Part shown: piece after piece, positions 16,914-26,191 of the stretch | How the letters are laid out: each line of letters starts with the position of its first letter | How positions within the stretch are numbered: position 1 is the stretch's first letter | From: Bullifex porci | Lineage (GTDB): Bacteria; Spirochaetota; Spirochaetia; Sphaerochaetales; Sphaerochaetaceae | Assembly (NCBI RefSeq): GCF_009695635.1 | Contig: NZ_VUNN01000003.1 | Coordinates: forward strand, 1 to 64,000 | Length of the DNA: 64,000 nt | Direction of reading: 5' to 3' | Made by a program: the position numbers and the translations under genes | The notes under the pieces: generated by a model | What the model was told of the DNA's origin: nothing | Databases searched by the model: none | The model's input: only the letters and a program-made list of their open reading frames with translations

Positions 16914-19496
16914 GGGGGGGGGCAGGTAGAAGCCCAATCTGTTGAAAAAGGTAATACTGCGGTAGAACCTAAAGATCCAGTTAAAAATGGATATGTTTTT
17001 AAGGGGTGGACACTTAATAACGAGTCCTACAATTTCAATACTCCTGTAACAGCTAACATCACACTTAAAGCTAAATGGACCCCTTCTTTAATTAACCAAG
17101 TCACAGTTACATTCGATTCTAATGGTGGTACAAAAGTTGACACCTTAGCAATTGAAAAAGGTAGCATAATTAATGCTCCTGAAGATCCAACTAGAACAGG
17201 TGCTACATTTAAGGGTTGGACACTTAATAATCAAACATTCACCTTTGAAGAACCAATAACATCTGATATTACTCTTGTTGCATCTTGGGAATGGACTGGT
17301 ATAAAGGTATCAAATGAATCAGAACTACGTGAAGCAGTTTTAACTGAAGGTGCAAATATTCTCCTTGAAAAAGACTTAGTTCTTTCAGATTATCTTCCTC
17401 TTACAAAACCAGTAACTATTGATGGAAATGGGAAAAAAGTAGTGGTTATGTTCCCAGGTCAAGATTGTGCTGATTCTGGTTTATTAATTCAATCAGCTGG
17501 TGTAACACTTAGAAATCTTGTTCTTGAAAGTGGAGAAACAGCTAAAGCTCAGATGGCTTTAATATATATCTTTAAGGTAAATGGAACAGAAGAGGCACCA
17601 ATAATAATTGAAAACAATACTCTTATTTGTGAACAAAATACTATTGGTATCCAAACAACTCATGCTGCAGGATCTAATCTAATTATAAAAGATAATGAGA
17701 TTTATGATTCAAAGTATGGTATGTACTTCAATCAAATCAGTAATTCAATCATTGAAAATAATATTATTGAGAGAACAAAGTACAATGGTATCATAATTGC
17801 TGGTGGTAATGAAACATATATTAGCGATAATGTAGTAATACAAAACAATGAATTGAGCAACATTGCAACAGCTAATTTTTCTAATAAGACATATGCAACT
17901 GGTATCTATGTTGATTCATTCACTAACGATGTTACAGTAGATGATACTAATAATGTTGATATGTATATTTCTTCTAATCCATCAATTCATTTTGAGAATG
18001 ATGGTGTCTTAGTAGTTAATGAAAATGAACTAAAATCTGCTATTGAAGCAGGAAAGAGTGTTGTTCTTTGTGAAAATGTAACACTGTCTGAAACAGTAAA
18101 TATTAATAACGGTCAAGATATTGTTATTAATCTTAATGGCAATGATATAACTACAAGTAAATATTTTAAAATCTCAGCTAATGGTGAGGATATTAATGGT
18201 GGTAATGTCAAAGTTACAGGATCAGGAACTATAGATGGACAAAATGGTTTTACATTCTTAATATACGGTAATGGCAATAATTCTGAAACAAAAGAATGTA
18301 AATTAACAATTGATAAGGACGTTATTGTAAAAGGCACATATGCAATATCATTATATGATACCAACAATAAATCTTATGATGTTAGCATTGATATTTATGG
18401 ACAATTAGAAGGCTACCAGCCTATTTATATTAATGGAAACATAAATAATACTGATCGTTGTCCTATATTAAAAATAAATGATGGTGCTAAAATCATTTGT
18501 AATGAAAATAGTGGTATTTATATCGCAGGATACTCCAATACTATCATTGGTGATGCTGAAATAACAAGTAAAGGAAATGCTATCAATATTGCAGCAGGAA
18601 AACTTGAAATCAATGGTGCTGATATTACAGGTGGCGATGGTTATGGAACAGATGCTGGCTCCGGTGGTTCAATTAGTACTGTAAAATCTTCTGCAGTTTT
18701 CGTAAAACAACATACAACTAATTTACCAGTAGAAGTAACCATTAATTCAGGAACTCTCAGTGCTTATATTCCTTTCTATCAGCATAAAGGAGAATTAGAA
18801 GATAACGCTAATCCAGAAGACGTAAGAATTGTAATTGATGGCGGTAATTTTATTAGTAATAATAAAGAAGGAAGCATTTCAATAAAGTCTGATGATAAGA
18901 CAGGTTTTATTACAGGTGGTTCTTTCAGTACTGACCCATTCGAATACTTAGCAGTTGGTTCTTTTGCAGAAAGGAATTCAGATGGTACATTCACAGTCAC
19001 ACAAAAAGATTACGTTGAAATTACAGAAGAAAATAAAGCTGAGCATTATGATGAATATCGTAATTTAGGAACAATTGCATATGCCTCAAATATAATGGCT
19101 ATGCTTAACGAAGCAGCAGGATATTATGAAGGAGTAGGCTTCAAGAGTACAGAAGATGGCGGCGTATATTATTCTTTTAAAAATGCAAGAATTACACTAT
19201 CTAGAAACGCTTTAGAAACCAAATTAAATGTTGAATTTCCTGAAGAAGACTATCCTGACAGCTTCCAAGTAACACTTAATGGAACAGTTTATGTACATAC
19301 AGAGGAAAATGTTGCTTTAGATGAAATGATTTTTGATTTCACTGATGGCTATACCATTAATGAGGTACGTCATACAGGATATTTTAGAATGAAACAAACA
19401 ACTTCTAATCCTCCAAAATCCATAGTTCTTCTTGATGACAAATTGTTATACGGCATAGAAGTCTTTATTCCATCTAATAATCCTTCTAACCCATAA
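16914..19496 (+). pseudogene. 3' fragment of the InlB-repeat / beta-helix surface lipoprotein gene
   Basis: The open frame resumes directly at the element edge (GGG GGG GGG CAG) and runs 860 codons. It completes the first InlB B-repeat (VEKGNTAVEPKDP, FKGWT), adds a second full repeat (VTFDSNGGTKVD ... FKGWTLNN ... ITLVASW) and then a long parallel beta-helix region rich in Asn/Gly/Ile (ENNTLICEQNT, IIENNIIERTKYNGIII). Both parts suggest a cell-surface adhesin or polysaccharide-binding protein of about 900 residues before disruption. The downstream part has no start signal of its own that is in frame; internal ATGs such as 17442 lack ribosome sites and would give an unexported product. Confidence 0.8.
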
Positions 19497-19548
19497 TCTT
19501 TTGAATTTAAATCTTAAATCTAATTCCCCCAGTATTTAAGATTTTCCT

Positions 19549-19582
19549 CTCCTCTAGTGCTTCTTTGCACTAGGGGAGTTTT
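19549..19582 (+). terminator. Terminator after the lipoprotein gene
   Basis: 12-bp stem CTCCTCTAGTGC (19549-19560) with GCACTAGGGGAG (19567-19578), one G-U pair, TTCTTT loop, then TTTT. Confidence 0.85.
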
Positions 19583-19710
19583 AAATCAATACAGAAATTT
19601 TATTTTCTTAACACATACCTTACAGTTTGTTACATATTAACTAATTACTATTATAAAATAGTTAATATTCATAATTGACTTTTTTCGATACAAATAGCAT
19701 TTTTCATTAT

Positions 19711-22620
19711 ATGTTGCATTTAGGAATTGATGTTGGCTCTACAACTATAAAAGTCGTTCTATTAGACGAAGATAAAAAAATACTTTATTCCGATTACCAG
19801 AGACACCTTTCCTTAATAAAGGAAAAGAGTGCAGAAATGCTAGAAAAGGTAAAGCCTTTTACAAAGGATGAAAAAGTCACTATATCAATCTCTGGATCAG
19901 CAGGTATGGGTGTTGCAACTGAGTGTAATATAAACTTTGTACAGGAAGTATATGCAACTAGAGTTGCAGCTAAGGAATATGAGCCAGATACAGATACAAT
20001 AATAGAATTAGGAGGAGAGGATGCTAAAATTCTCTTCTTAACAAATGGACTTGAGGTAAGAATGAATGGTACCTGTGCAGGTGGTACAGGAGCATTCATT
20101 GACCAAATGGCTACCCTACTAGGAATTGGTAGAGATGAGGTTGATTACTACTCAAAGAAATCAAAGCAGATATATACTATTGCATCTCGTTGTGGTGTAT
20201 TTGCAAAGTCAGATATCCAGCCTCTTATTAACCAGGGTGCAAAGGTAGAGGATATAGCATCCTCTATTTTATTAGCTGTAGTAAACCAAACTATTGCAGG
20301 CCTAGCACAGGGAAGAAAGATAAAGGGAAAGGTCCTCTACTTAGGAGGTCCCCTAACCTTCTTATCTCGTTTAAGATACTTCTTTGACCAGGAGTTAAAG
20401 CTTACTGGAATTTGTCCTGAAAATTCTCTTTATTACGTTGCCTTAGGAGCAGCTCTATCACCATCAGCCACACAGCTTTCAATATCAGAATGTATTTCAT
20501 TAATTCAAAGCTACAGTGGTAAAGGGAATTTTAACCAGCTATCTCCACTCTTTAATAGTGATGCTGATTACAAAAGCTTTGTAGAGAGACATAATAAGGC
20601 TACTGTTGAGGCTATGAATCCTAAAAGCTATGTTGGAGATGCATACCTTGGAATTGATTCAGGCTCTACAACAATTAAAATGTGTTTAATTAGTATCGAT
20701 GGAAAGCTTTTACTAACTAGGTATTCATCAAATAATGGAGACCCAGTACAGGCAGTTACATCGTTTTTAAAAACACTTTATACAGAGTTTCCATATATAC
20801 ATATTAGAGCAGCAGCATCTACTGGATATGGTGAGGATTTATTAAAGACAGCATTCAAGCTTGATTACTCATTAGTTGAAACTCAAGCTCACTTCCTAGG
20901 CGCTAAGTTCTTCCGTCCTGATGTTGACTTTATCATCGATATCGGTGGCCAAGATATTAAGTGCTTTAAAATAAGAGATGGTGCAATTGATGATATCTTC
21001 TTAAATGAGGCATGCTCCTCTGGCTGTGGCTCATTTTTACAAACCTTTGCACAGGCAATGGGTAAGAGTGTTTCAGAGTTTGCAGGCTTAGCTATAAAAT
21101 CACACTCACCAGTTGAGCTTGGCTCAAGATGTACAGTATTTATGAATTCATCTGTAAAGCAGGCTCAAAAGGATGGCTCCCCTATTGAGGATATCTCAGC
21201 AGGACTTGCTATCAGTGTAGTAAAGAATGCAATTTATAAGGTAATAAGAGCACCAGGCGCCGATGCACTTGGAAAGAATATAGTTTGCCAAGGTGGAACC
21301 TTCTTAAATGATGCAGTACTTAGAGCCTTTGAGCTTGAGATGGGGCGTGATGTAATTAGACCTAATATTGCTGGACTAATGGGTGCCTTTGGAGCAGCAC
21401 TATATGCTCAAAAGAGAGCAATTAAGGAAGACCTTAAGAGTAGCTCTATATTAACTGAAGAGGAGCTCGATGAGTTCTCTCATAAGGTAACAAATATAAA
21501 TTGTAATGGATGCACTAACCATTGCTTATTAACTGTAAATAGCTTTAGAGAGCGTAAGATGATTAGTGGTAACCGTTGTGAGCGTCCAACTCTTAAAAAG
21601 GATTCTAAAGCCTTAGAGGAGCTAAATCTTTATAAATATAAGCAGGAGCTACTCTACTCATATTTAGATAGAGAAAGTAAGAATAAGGATGCGAAGTCAA
21701 TCGGTCTTCCTTTAGCTTTAGGTATGTATGAGCTTCTACCATTTTACTACACTCTATTTGATGAGCTAGGCTTTAATGTAGTTGTAAGTGGAAAATCATC
21801 AAGAAGTGTATATGTTAAGGGACAAGGAAGTATCCCAAGTGATACAGTATGCTTCCCTGCAAAGCTTATGCATGGACATATCGAGCTTCTTAAGGAAAAG
21901 AATGTCGATATGATATTTATTCCTTGCTCATCATATAATGTAGATGAGGAAAAGGGTAATAACCATTATAACTGTCCTGTAGTTGCATACTATGGAGAGG
22001 TTATAAAAGCAAACCAAGAGCTAGGAAATACTAAGCTCTTAATTCCATATCTTTCTGTAGATAATAAAAAGCACTTTATTAAGCGTATTAGCGAAACCTT
22101 TGGTTTAAATAAAGGTGCTGTAAAGAAGGCTACAGAAAAAGCTTTTTCAGCTCTTGAGGATTACCACAAAAAGGTATGCACAAAGGCTGAGGAGCTAATT
22201 ACTAAGGCTCGAAATGAGCATAGAAGGATTATTGTTCTTGCTGGTAGACCATACCATGTTGATGAAGAAACAAACCATGGCATAGATCGTTTATTAACAG
22301 GACTTGGCTGCTGTGTAATTACAGAGGATTCAATTAGCAATAGAGTTCCAAAGGATAATGTTAATGTACTAAACCAATGGACCTATCATGCTAGACTATA
22401 TGATGCAGCACGCTATGTTGCAACTCAAGATGATATGGACCTAGTTCAGTTTGTATCATTTGGCTGTGGTCTTGATGCAGTAACAACAGATGAGGTTAGA
22501 GAAATCTTGAGAAAGCAGGATAAGATTTATACACAAATTAAGATAGACGAAATAACAAATGTAGGTGCTGTAAAAATAAGAATACGCTCACTCTTGGCAG
22601 CTTTGGAGGATAGAAAATGA
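19711..22620 (+). CDS. Acyl-CoA dehydratase activase (BadF/BcrA-type ATPase, HgdC-like), two ATPase domains
   Basis: 969 residues from ATG 19711 (MLHLGIDVGSTTIK). Two tandem ASKHA ATPase domains are seen: the first with NGTCAGGTGAF (Cys122) and ASRCGVFAKSD, the second with LGIDSGSTTIKM, NEACSSGCGSF and GSRCTVFMNSS. The cysteines bind the [4Fe-4S] cluster in activases of 2-hydroxyacyl-CoA dehydratases. A Cys-rich segment (NCNGCTNHCLL) and a DUF2229 region follow. Family proteins of this kind are often about 1400 residues; here the remaining part is the next gene, with an ATGA overlap. The exact substrate is unknown. The upstream in-frame start at 19675 lacks support. Confidence 0.85.
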   Translation: MLHLGIDVGSTTIKVVLLDEDKKILYSDYQRHLSLIKEKSAEMLEKVKPFTKDEKVTISISGSAGMGVATECNINFVQEVYATRVAAKEYEPDTDTIIELGGEDAKILFLTNGLEVRMNGTCAGGTGAFIDQMATLLGIGRDEVDYYSKKSKQIYTIASRCGVFAKSDIQPLINQGAKVEDIASSILLAVVNQTIAGLAQGRKIKGKVLYLGGPLTFLSRLRYFFDQELKLTGICPENSLYYVALGAALSPSATQLSISECISLIQSYSGKGNFNQLSPLFNSDADYKSFVERHNKATVEAMNPKSYVGDAYLGIDSGSTTIKMCLISIDGKLLLTRYSSNNGDPVQAVTSFLKTLYTEFPYIHIRAAASTGYGEDLLKTAFKLDYSLVETQAHFLGAKFFRPDVDFIIDIGGQDIKCFKIRDGAIDDIFLNEACSSGCGSFLQTFAQAMGKSVSEFAGLAIKSHSPVELGSRCTVFMNSSVKQAQKDGSPIEDISAGLAISVVKNAIYKVIRAPGADALGKNIVCQGGTFLNDAVLRAFELEMGRDVIRPNIAGLMGAFGAALYAQKRAIKEDLKSSSILTEEELDEFSHKVTNINCNGCTNHCLLTVNSFRERKMISGNRCERPTLKKDSKALEELNLYKYKQELLYSYLDRESKNKDAKSIGLPLALGMYELLPFYYTLFDELGFNVVVSGKSSRSVYVKGQGSIPSDTVCFPAKLMHGHIELLKEKNVDMIFIPCSSYNVDEEKGNNHYNCPVVAYYGEVIKANQELGNTKLLIPYLSVDNKKHFIKRISETFGLNKGAVKKATEKAFSALEDYHKKVCTKAEELITKARNEHRRIIVLAGRPYHVDEETNHGIDRLLTGLGCCVITEDSISNRVPKDNVNVLNQWTYHARLYDAARYVATQDDMDLVQFVSFGCGLDAVTTDEVREILRKQDKIYTQIKIDEITNVGAVKIRIRSLLAALEDRK

Positions 22621-23861
22621 GTGTACCATTTACAAAAGAGATGAAGAAGGATTACACCATTTTAATCCCTAATATGTCTAATATCCATTTTAATATCATG
22701 AAAGCGCCATTAGCTCTTCATGGATATAAATGTATCCTACTAAATAATAACTCTCACAATGTAATAGAGGAGGGATTAAGGTATGTTCATAACGATATGT
22801 GCTACCCTGCTCTATTAGTTATTGGTCAAATGATAGATGCAATAAAAAGTGGAATCGTAGACCCAAATAAATGTGCTTTAGTAATTACTCAAACTGGAGG
22901 AGGCTGTAGAGCAAGTAACTACTACTTTCTCTTGATCAAAGCCTTAGAGAAGGCAGGATACCCACAAATCCCTGTAATAAGCTTAAACTTTCAGGGGATG
23001 AATAGTAATCCTGGCTTTAAAATTACAGCTAGTATCCTTATTCAAGCATTTACTGGTCTCATTTATGGCGATATGCTCATGATGCTTTCTCATCAGGTAA
23101 GGCCATATGAGGTAAATAAGGGTGATACAGATAAGCTAATTGAAAAATGGACAAATAAGCTTACAAGCTACTATGAGAAAAATAGAGGCTACTTTGGTCA
23201 TAATTTAAAAAATAATTTAAATAAAATGAGTGATGATTTCAAAGCAATACCAGTTACAAAGGAAGAAAAGGTCAAGGTTGGTGTTGTTGGAGAAATCTAC
23301 ATGAAGTATGCAATGCTAGGAAATAATAACCTAGAAGCCTTTCTTGAGTCTGAAGGGTGTGAGGTAATGCTACCTCCTATGCTAGGCTTCTTCTTATATG
23401 GCTTTAGCAATGGAATTAAAGATAATGAGTATTATGGCAGAAAGCCTATATATGCATTCTTTATGAAGCACATTGCACTACCATATCTACATACCTATGA
23501 GAAGGTTATGGAAAATGCCTTAGAGAGAAATGGCTTTAAGGCTCCTGCTTCTATAAAGGAGCTTCAAAAATATAGTGAAGGCATTATCGATCTTGGGTGT
23601 AAGATGGGTGAAGGCTGGCTACTAACAGCTGAAATGGTAGAGCTAATTAAGAAGGGATATTCTAATATAGTTTGTACTCAGCCATTTGGCTGTCTTCCAA
23701 ACCACATAGTAGCTAAGGGTATGATTAGACCTCTAAAGGAGCAATATCCTCTTAGTAATATTGTCCCTATCGATTACGATCCTTCAGCAACAAAGGTAAA
23801 CCAAGAGAACAGAATTAAGCTAATGCTTGCTGTTGCTAAAGAAAATCTTAATAAGAAATAA
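22617..23861 (+). CDS. 2-hydroxyacyl-CoA dehydratase-like protein (separate C-terminal half of the activase system)
   Basis: 414 residues. It corresponds to the C-terminal part of the large fused activase/dehydratase proteins: KDYTILIPNMSNIHF at the start, CYPALLVIGQMIDAIKSG, TQTGGGCRASNYY with clustered Gly/Cys, CTQPFGCLPNHIVAKGM near the end. The conserved cysteines are likely cluster ligands. Its start overlaps the activase stop as ATGA, so the two are made together and presumably act as one complex. No classical HgdA/HgdB or CoA-transferase gene is nearby, so this belongs to the poorly characterised branch of the family. Confidence 0.75.
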   Translation: MSVPFTKEMKKDYTILIPNMSNIHFNIMKAPLALHGYKCILLNNNSHNVIEEGLRYVHNDMCYPALLVIGQMIDAIKSGIVDPNKCALVITQTGGGCRASNYYFLLIKALEKAGYPQIPVISLNFQGMNSNPGFKITASILIQAFTGLIYGDMLMMLSHQVRPYEVNKGDTDKLIEKWTNKLTSYYEKNRGYFGHNLKNNLNKMSDDFKAIPVTKEEKVKVGVVGEIYMKYAMLGNNNLEAFLESEGCEVMLPPMLGFFLYGFSNGIKDNEYYGRKPIYAFFMKHIALPYLHTYEKVMENALERNGFKAPASIKELQKYSEGIIDLGCKMGEGWLLTAEMVELIKKGYSNIVCTQPFGCLPNHIVAKGMIRPLKEQYPLSNIVPIDYDPSATKVNQENRIKLMLAVAKENLNKK

Positions 23862-23866
23862 TTTAC

Positions 23867-23896
23867 TTGACTTTAGTTATTTTATAAACAAATAAT
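23867..23896 (+). promoter_or_regulatory. Promoter of a candidate small RNA
   Basis: TTGACT (23867-23872), 18-base spacer, AATAAT (23891-23896). It starts right after the stop codon of the dehydratase-like gene and no gene follows on this strand. Confidence 0.45.
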
Positions 23897-23902
23897 TATT
23901 CT

Positions 23903-23967
23903 GTAGTTTTGTAGACCATTCCGGGTTTGCACCTCCTTAGGCTGGTGGATGAGATGCCAGCCTTTTT
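23903..23967 (+). ncRNA. Candidate small RNA of about 65 nt carrying an anti-Shine-Dalgarno-like sequence
   Basis: Between two convergent genes there is a promoter, then about 35 unpaired-looking bases containing CACCTCCTTA (23930-23939), then a 7-bp hairpin AGGCTGG (23939-23945) with CCAGCCT (23957-23963) and a T-run. CACCTCCTT is the sequence at the 3' end of 16S rRNA that pairs with ribosome-binding sites. The surrounding bases do not match a 16S 3' end. It could be a trans-acting translation regulator or simply a terminator with a chance motif. No known RNA family was recognised. Confidence 0.4.
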
Positions 23968-24004
23968 AATATAGGAGGCTTTTCAATTAAGAATCGTAAA
24001 AAAA

Positions 24005-24032
24005 AGCTCTTTGAGGAAAATCCCAAAGAGCT
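24005..24032 (-). terminator. Terminator after trpS
   Basis: Perfect 9-bp stem AGCTCTTTG (24005-24013) and CAAAGAGCT (24024-24032); on the minus strand it is followed by a U-run (plus-strand A-run 23998-24005). Confidence 0.8.
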
Positions 24033-24038
24033 ATATTT

Positions 24039-25052
24039 TTACATTGTTACATGCATCTTTTCTTTTATTTGGCGAATGTTCTCATTTCCAATTTCATTTG
24101 CCTTCTTAGTACCTTCAGCAACTATTTCCTTAATTAAGGAAGGATTTGCTTCATACTTACTTCTTCTCTCTCTCATTGGATCAAGAAGCGCATTAAGCTT
24201 TTCATTTAATAGCTTCTTACATGCAACACATCCCATCTGTGCGTTTTTACACATTGAGCAAACATTCTCAACCTCTCCAGCATTGAAGGCCTTGTGGTAG
24301 TGATAAACAGCACAAACATCTGGGTTTCCAGGAGTCTTAACACTAATTCTATTAGTATCTGTTTTAGCGTTTCTAACCTTATTCCATACCTCTTCTGGAG
24401 TATCAGAAAGGTAGAGAGCATTTCCTAAGCTCTTACCCATCTTACTATTACCATCTAAGCCAGCAAGTCTTGGAACTTGAGAGAGTTTGTAATCAGGAAC
24501 AGTAATTGATGTACCATAGAGCTCATTAAACTTTCTAACTAGCTTTCTAGAGAACTCTAGGTGAGGAACCTGGTCCTCTCCTACTGGAACTAAATCGGCA
24601 TTACAGAAGGTAATATCTGCAGTTTGTGATACAGGATATCCTAAAAATCCATATGTAAGCTTAGAGAAATCATAGCTGAAATCACCATCATTTTCTCCAA
24701 AGCCATAGTTTCTTGATTCACTCTTAATTGTTGGGTTAATCAAGAGGTGGTTAACTGTTGTGAGCATTGAATAAAAAATTGTAAGCTCTGCAATAGCTGG
24801 TACCATTGACTGCTGAATAAAGGTTACCTTCTCAGGATCAAGTCCAGCAGCAATATTATCCATTGCTACATTATAAATACTCTCATTAATTAACTCAGGT
24901 CTTTCAAAGTGAGTTGTTAGTGCCTGTACATCAGCAATCAAAATAAAGGTTTCATAATCATTTTGAAGAGCAACTCTTGTTTGTAAAGATCCAACATAGT
25001 GTCCAATATGGAGCTTTCCTGTAGGTCTATCTCCTGTTAATATCCTTTTCAT
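24039..25052 (-). CDS. trpS: Tryptophanyl-tRNA synthetase
   Basis: 337 residues, class I synthetase charging tRNA-Trp. The start MKRILTGDRPTGKLHIGHYV contains the HIGH-type motif (HIGH) and SKMGKSLGNAL contains the KMSKS equivalent. The ATG at 25052 follows AAAGGAAAG; an in-frame start 93 bases upstream would overlap the fmdB-like gene. A Cys cluster (CSMCKNAQMGCVACKK) in the C-terminal half resembles the iron-sulfur or zinc-binding cysteines found in some bacterial TrpRS. It is the last gene of a minus-strand run from ileS. Confidence 0.95.
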   Translation of the reverse strand: MKRILTGDRPTGKLHIGHYVGSLQTRVALQNDYETFILIADVQALTTHFERPELINESIYNVAMDNIAAGLDPEKVTFIQQSMVPAIAELTIFYSMLTTVNHLLINPTIKSESRNYGFGENDGDFSYDFSKLTYGFLGYPVSQTADITFCNADLVPVGEDQVPHLEFSRKLVRKFNELYGTSITVPDYKLSQVPRLAGLDGNSKMGKSLGNALYLSDTPEEVWNKVRNAKTDTNRISVKTPGNPDVCAVYHYHKAFNAGEVENVCSMCKNAQMGCVACKKLLNEKLNALLDPMRERRSKYEANPSLIKEIVAEGTKKANEIGNENIRQIKEKMHVTM

Positions 25053-25065
25053 ATTCTTTCCTTTT

Positions 25066-25284
25066 TTAGTGTTTGCAATGATCACAATTGCATGATCCAG
25101 AATGAGGATTATCTGTACAATAATATCCTGAGCCGTGATATACAACAGCTACATCAGAATATATCTTATTAATTGATTTCTTTGCACCACAATATGGACA
25201 ATCCTCTAAAGGTGCATCACTAAATGATCTCTGCAATTCAAATTCTTTATGACAATTCTTGCATCTATAATTATAGATCGGCAT
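25066..25284 (-). CDS. FmdB-family zinc-ribbon protein
   Basis: 72 residues. MPIYNYRCKNCHKEFE followed by DCPYCGA gives the two CxxC zinc knuckles of the FmdB/CxxC regulatory-protein family, and the tail is Cys/His-rich (SGSCNCDHCKH). FmdB proteins are small metal-binding proteins of uncertain role, sometimes linked to transcription of amidase genes. It lies 13 bases before trpS and one base after the preceding lipoprotein, so it is in the same operon. Confidence 0.85.
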   Translation of the reverse strand: MPIYNYRCKNCHKEFELQRSFSDAPLEDCPYCGAKKSINKIYSDVAVVYHGSGYYCTDNPHSGSCNCDHCKH

Positions 25285-25285
25285 T

Positions 25286-26191
25286 TTAAATTAAACTCCC
25301 GCTAGCAGCTTTAATCTGTAGCTCAAAAGCAGCAAGCTCACTCTCACTCATAACTCGATCACGAATCATTACCTTATCATCTTCGGTATAATATTGCAAA
25401 GCAAGAGCCTTGAAATCTGGCTTTTCACCTAATCTCTTTAGCTCAGCAACTACTTGGTTCCTAAGTAGAGTATTTAGTGTCTTTGCTAAGCTTGGACTCT
25501 TCATTGTAATATCAGCATAGAGGTAGAAGACACCTTCATTCTCTATTACATATATAACTGCATCACTCATCTGGATGATAACAGAATAAGGTAAATCAAA
25601 GCCAAGAGAAATCATTGTCTGAGGAGATCTTACATATAAGCCCATTACACTTTCACCTAATAGCTTTGCCTTTTCATCACTAATCTTGATAACTCTATTT
25701 TTAATAGTACTATCATAGAGCTCTGCATAGCTATCATTAGAGAAAAGTATAACGCCATTGGTAGGAGAACCAAGCTCTATAGTTCTACCCTCATTTGAAT
25801 AGAACTTTACTCCATCCTCCTTAAACTTTGAGAACTCCTTTGAAAAGCCGAGTCCAGTGTTAATCATGAACTTGCTATAATCCCCTTCTATTGCACCAGA
25901 GATATCCATAGATGCAATATCAGCAGGATAAGGATCATCCTCTAAATACTCATCCTTTGAAAGAGAGACAGAAATACGTGAGCTCTTTTCTAGGATACTA
26001 TTTAGAAGAGAATCATTGACACCCAAAATAGAGGGTCTTACCTCTCTAGCCTTTTGAGTATCAACGGTTACAACAATTTCAGAATCCTCCCCCATAGCTT
26101 GGAAATAATATCCATCTGTAAATTCATGTGTGTGTTTACATGAAGCGAGTAATAAAACTACAACAACAAAGAGGAGGATCCATTTTTTCAT
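25286..26191 (-). CDS. Predicted lipoprotein of unknown function
   Basis: 301 residues beginning MKKWILLFVVVVLLLASCKH, a signal peptide with lipobox LASC, so Cys18 is predicted to be lipidated. The mature part is a mixed alpha/beta protein with no recognised domain. It overlaps the end of ileS by 4 bases and is followed one base later by the FmdB-like gene, so it is co-transcribed with tRNA synthetase genes; that context says little about its job. It is probably located on the periplasmic face of a membrane. Confidence 0.75.
   Translation of the reverse strand: MKKWILLFVVVVLLLASCKHTHEFTDGYYFQAMGEDSEIVVTVDTQKAREVRPSILGVNDSLLNSILEKSSRISVSLSKDEYLEDDPYPADIASMDISGAIEGDYSKFMINTGLGFSKEFSKFKEDGVKFYSNEGRTIELGSPTNGVILFSNDSYAELYDSTIKNRVIKISDEKAKLLGESVMGLYVRSPQTMISLGFDLPYSVIIQMSDAVIYVIENEGVFYLYADITMKSPSLAKTLNTLLRNQVVAELKRLGEKPDFKALALQYYTEDDKVMIRDRVMSESELAAFELQIKAASGSLI

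Noticed and set aside
16883-16945. Short frame with AGGAG and ATG at the right end of the IS1182 element, reading out into the lipoprotein remnant
   Set aside because: It is in a different frame from the lipoprotein remnant and stops after about 20 codons, so it does not rescue the 3' fragment.
23870-23940. Tiny minus-strand peptide (7 codons) behind a perfect GGAGG opposite the candidate small RNA
   Set aside because: Very short, no promoter seen and it runs into the convergent gene; the GGAGG is better explained as the complement of the CCTCC motif, although I cannot exclude it.
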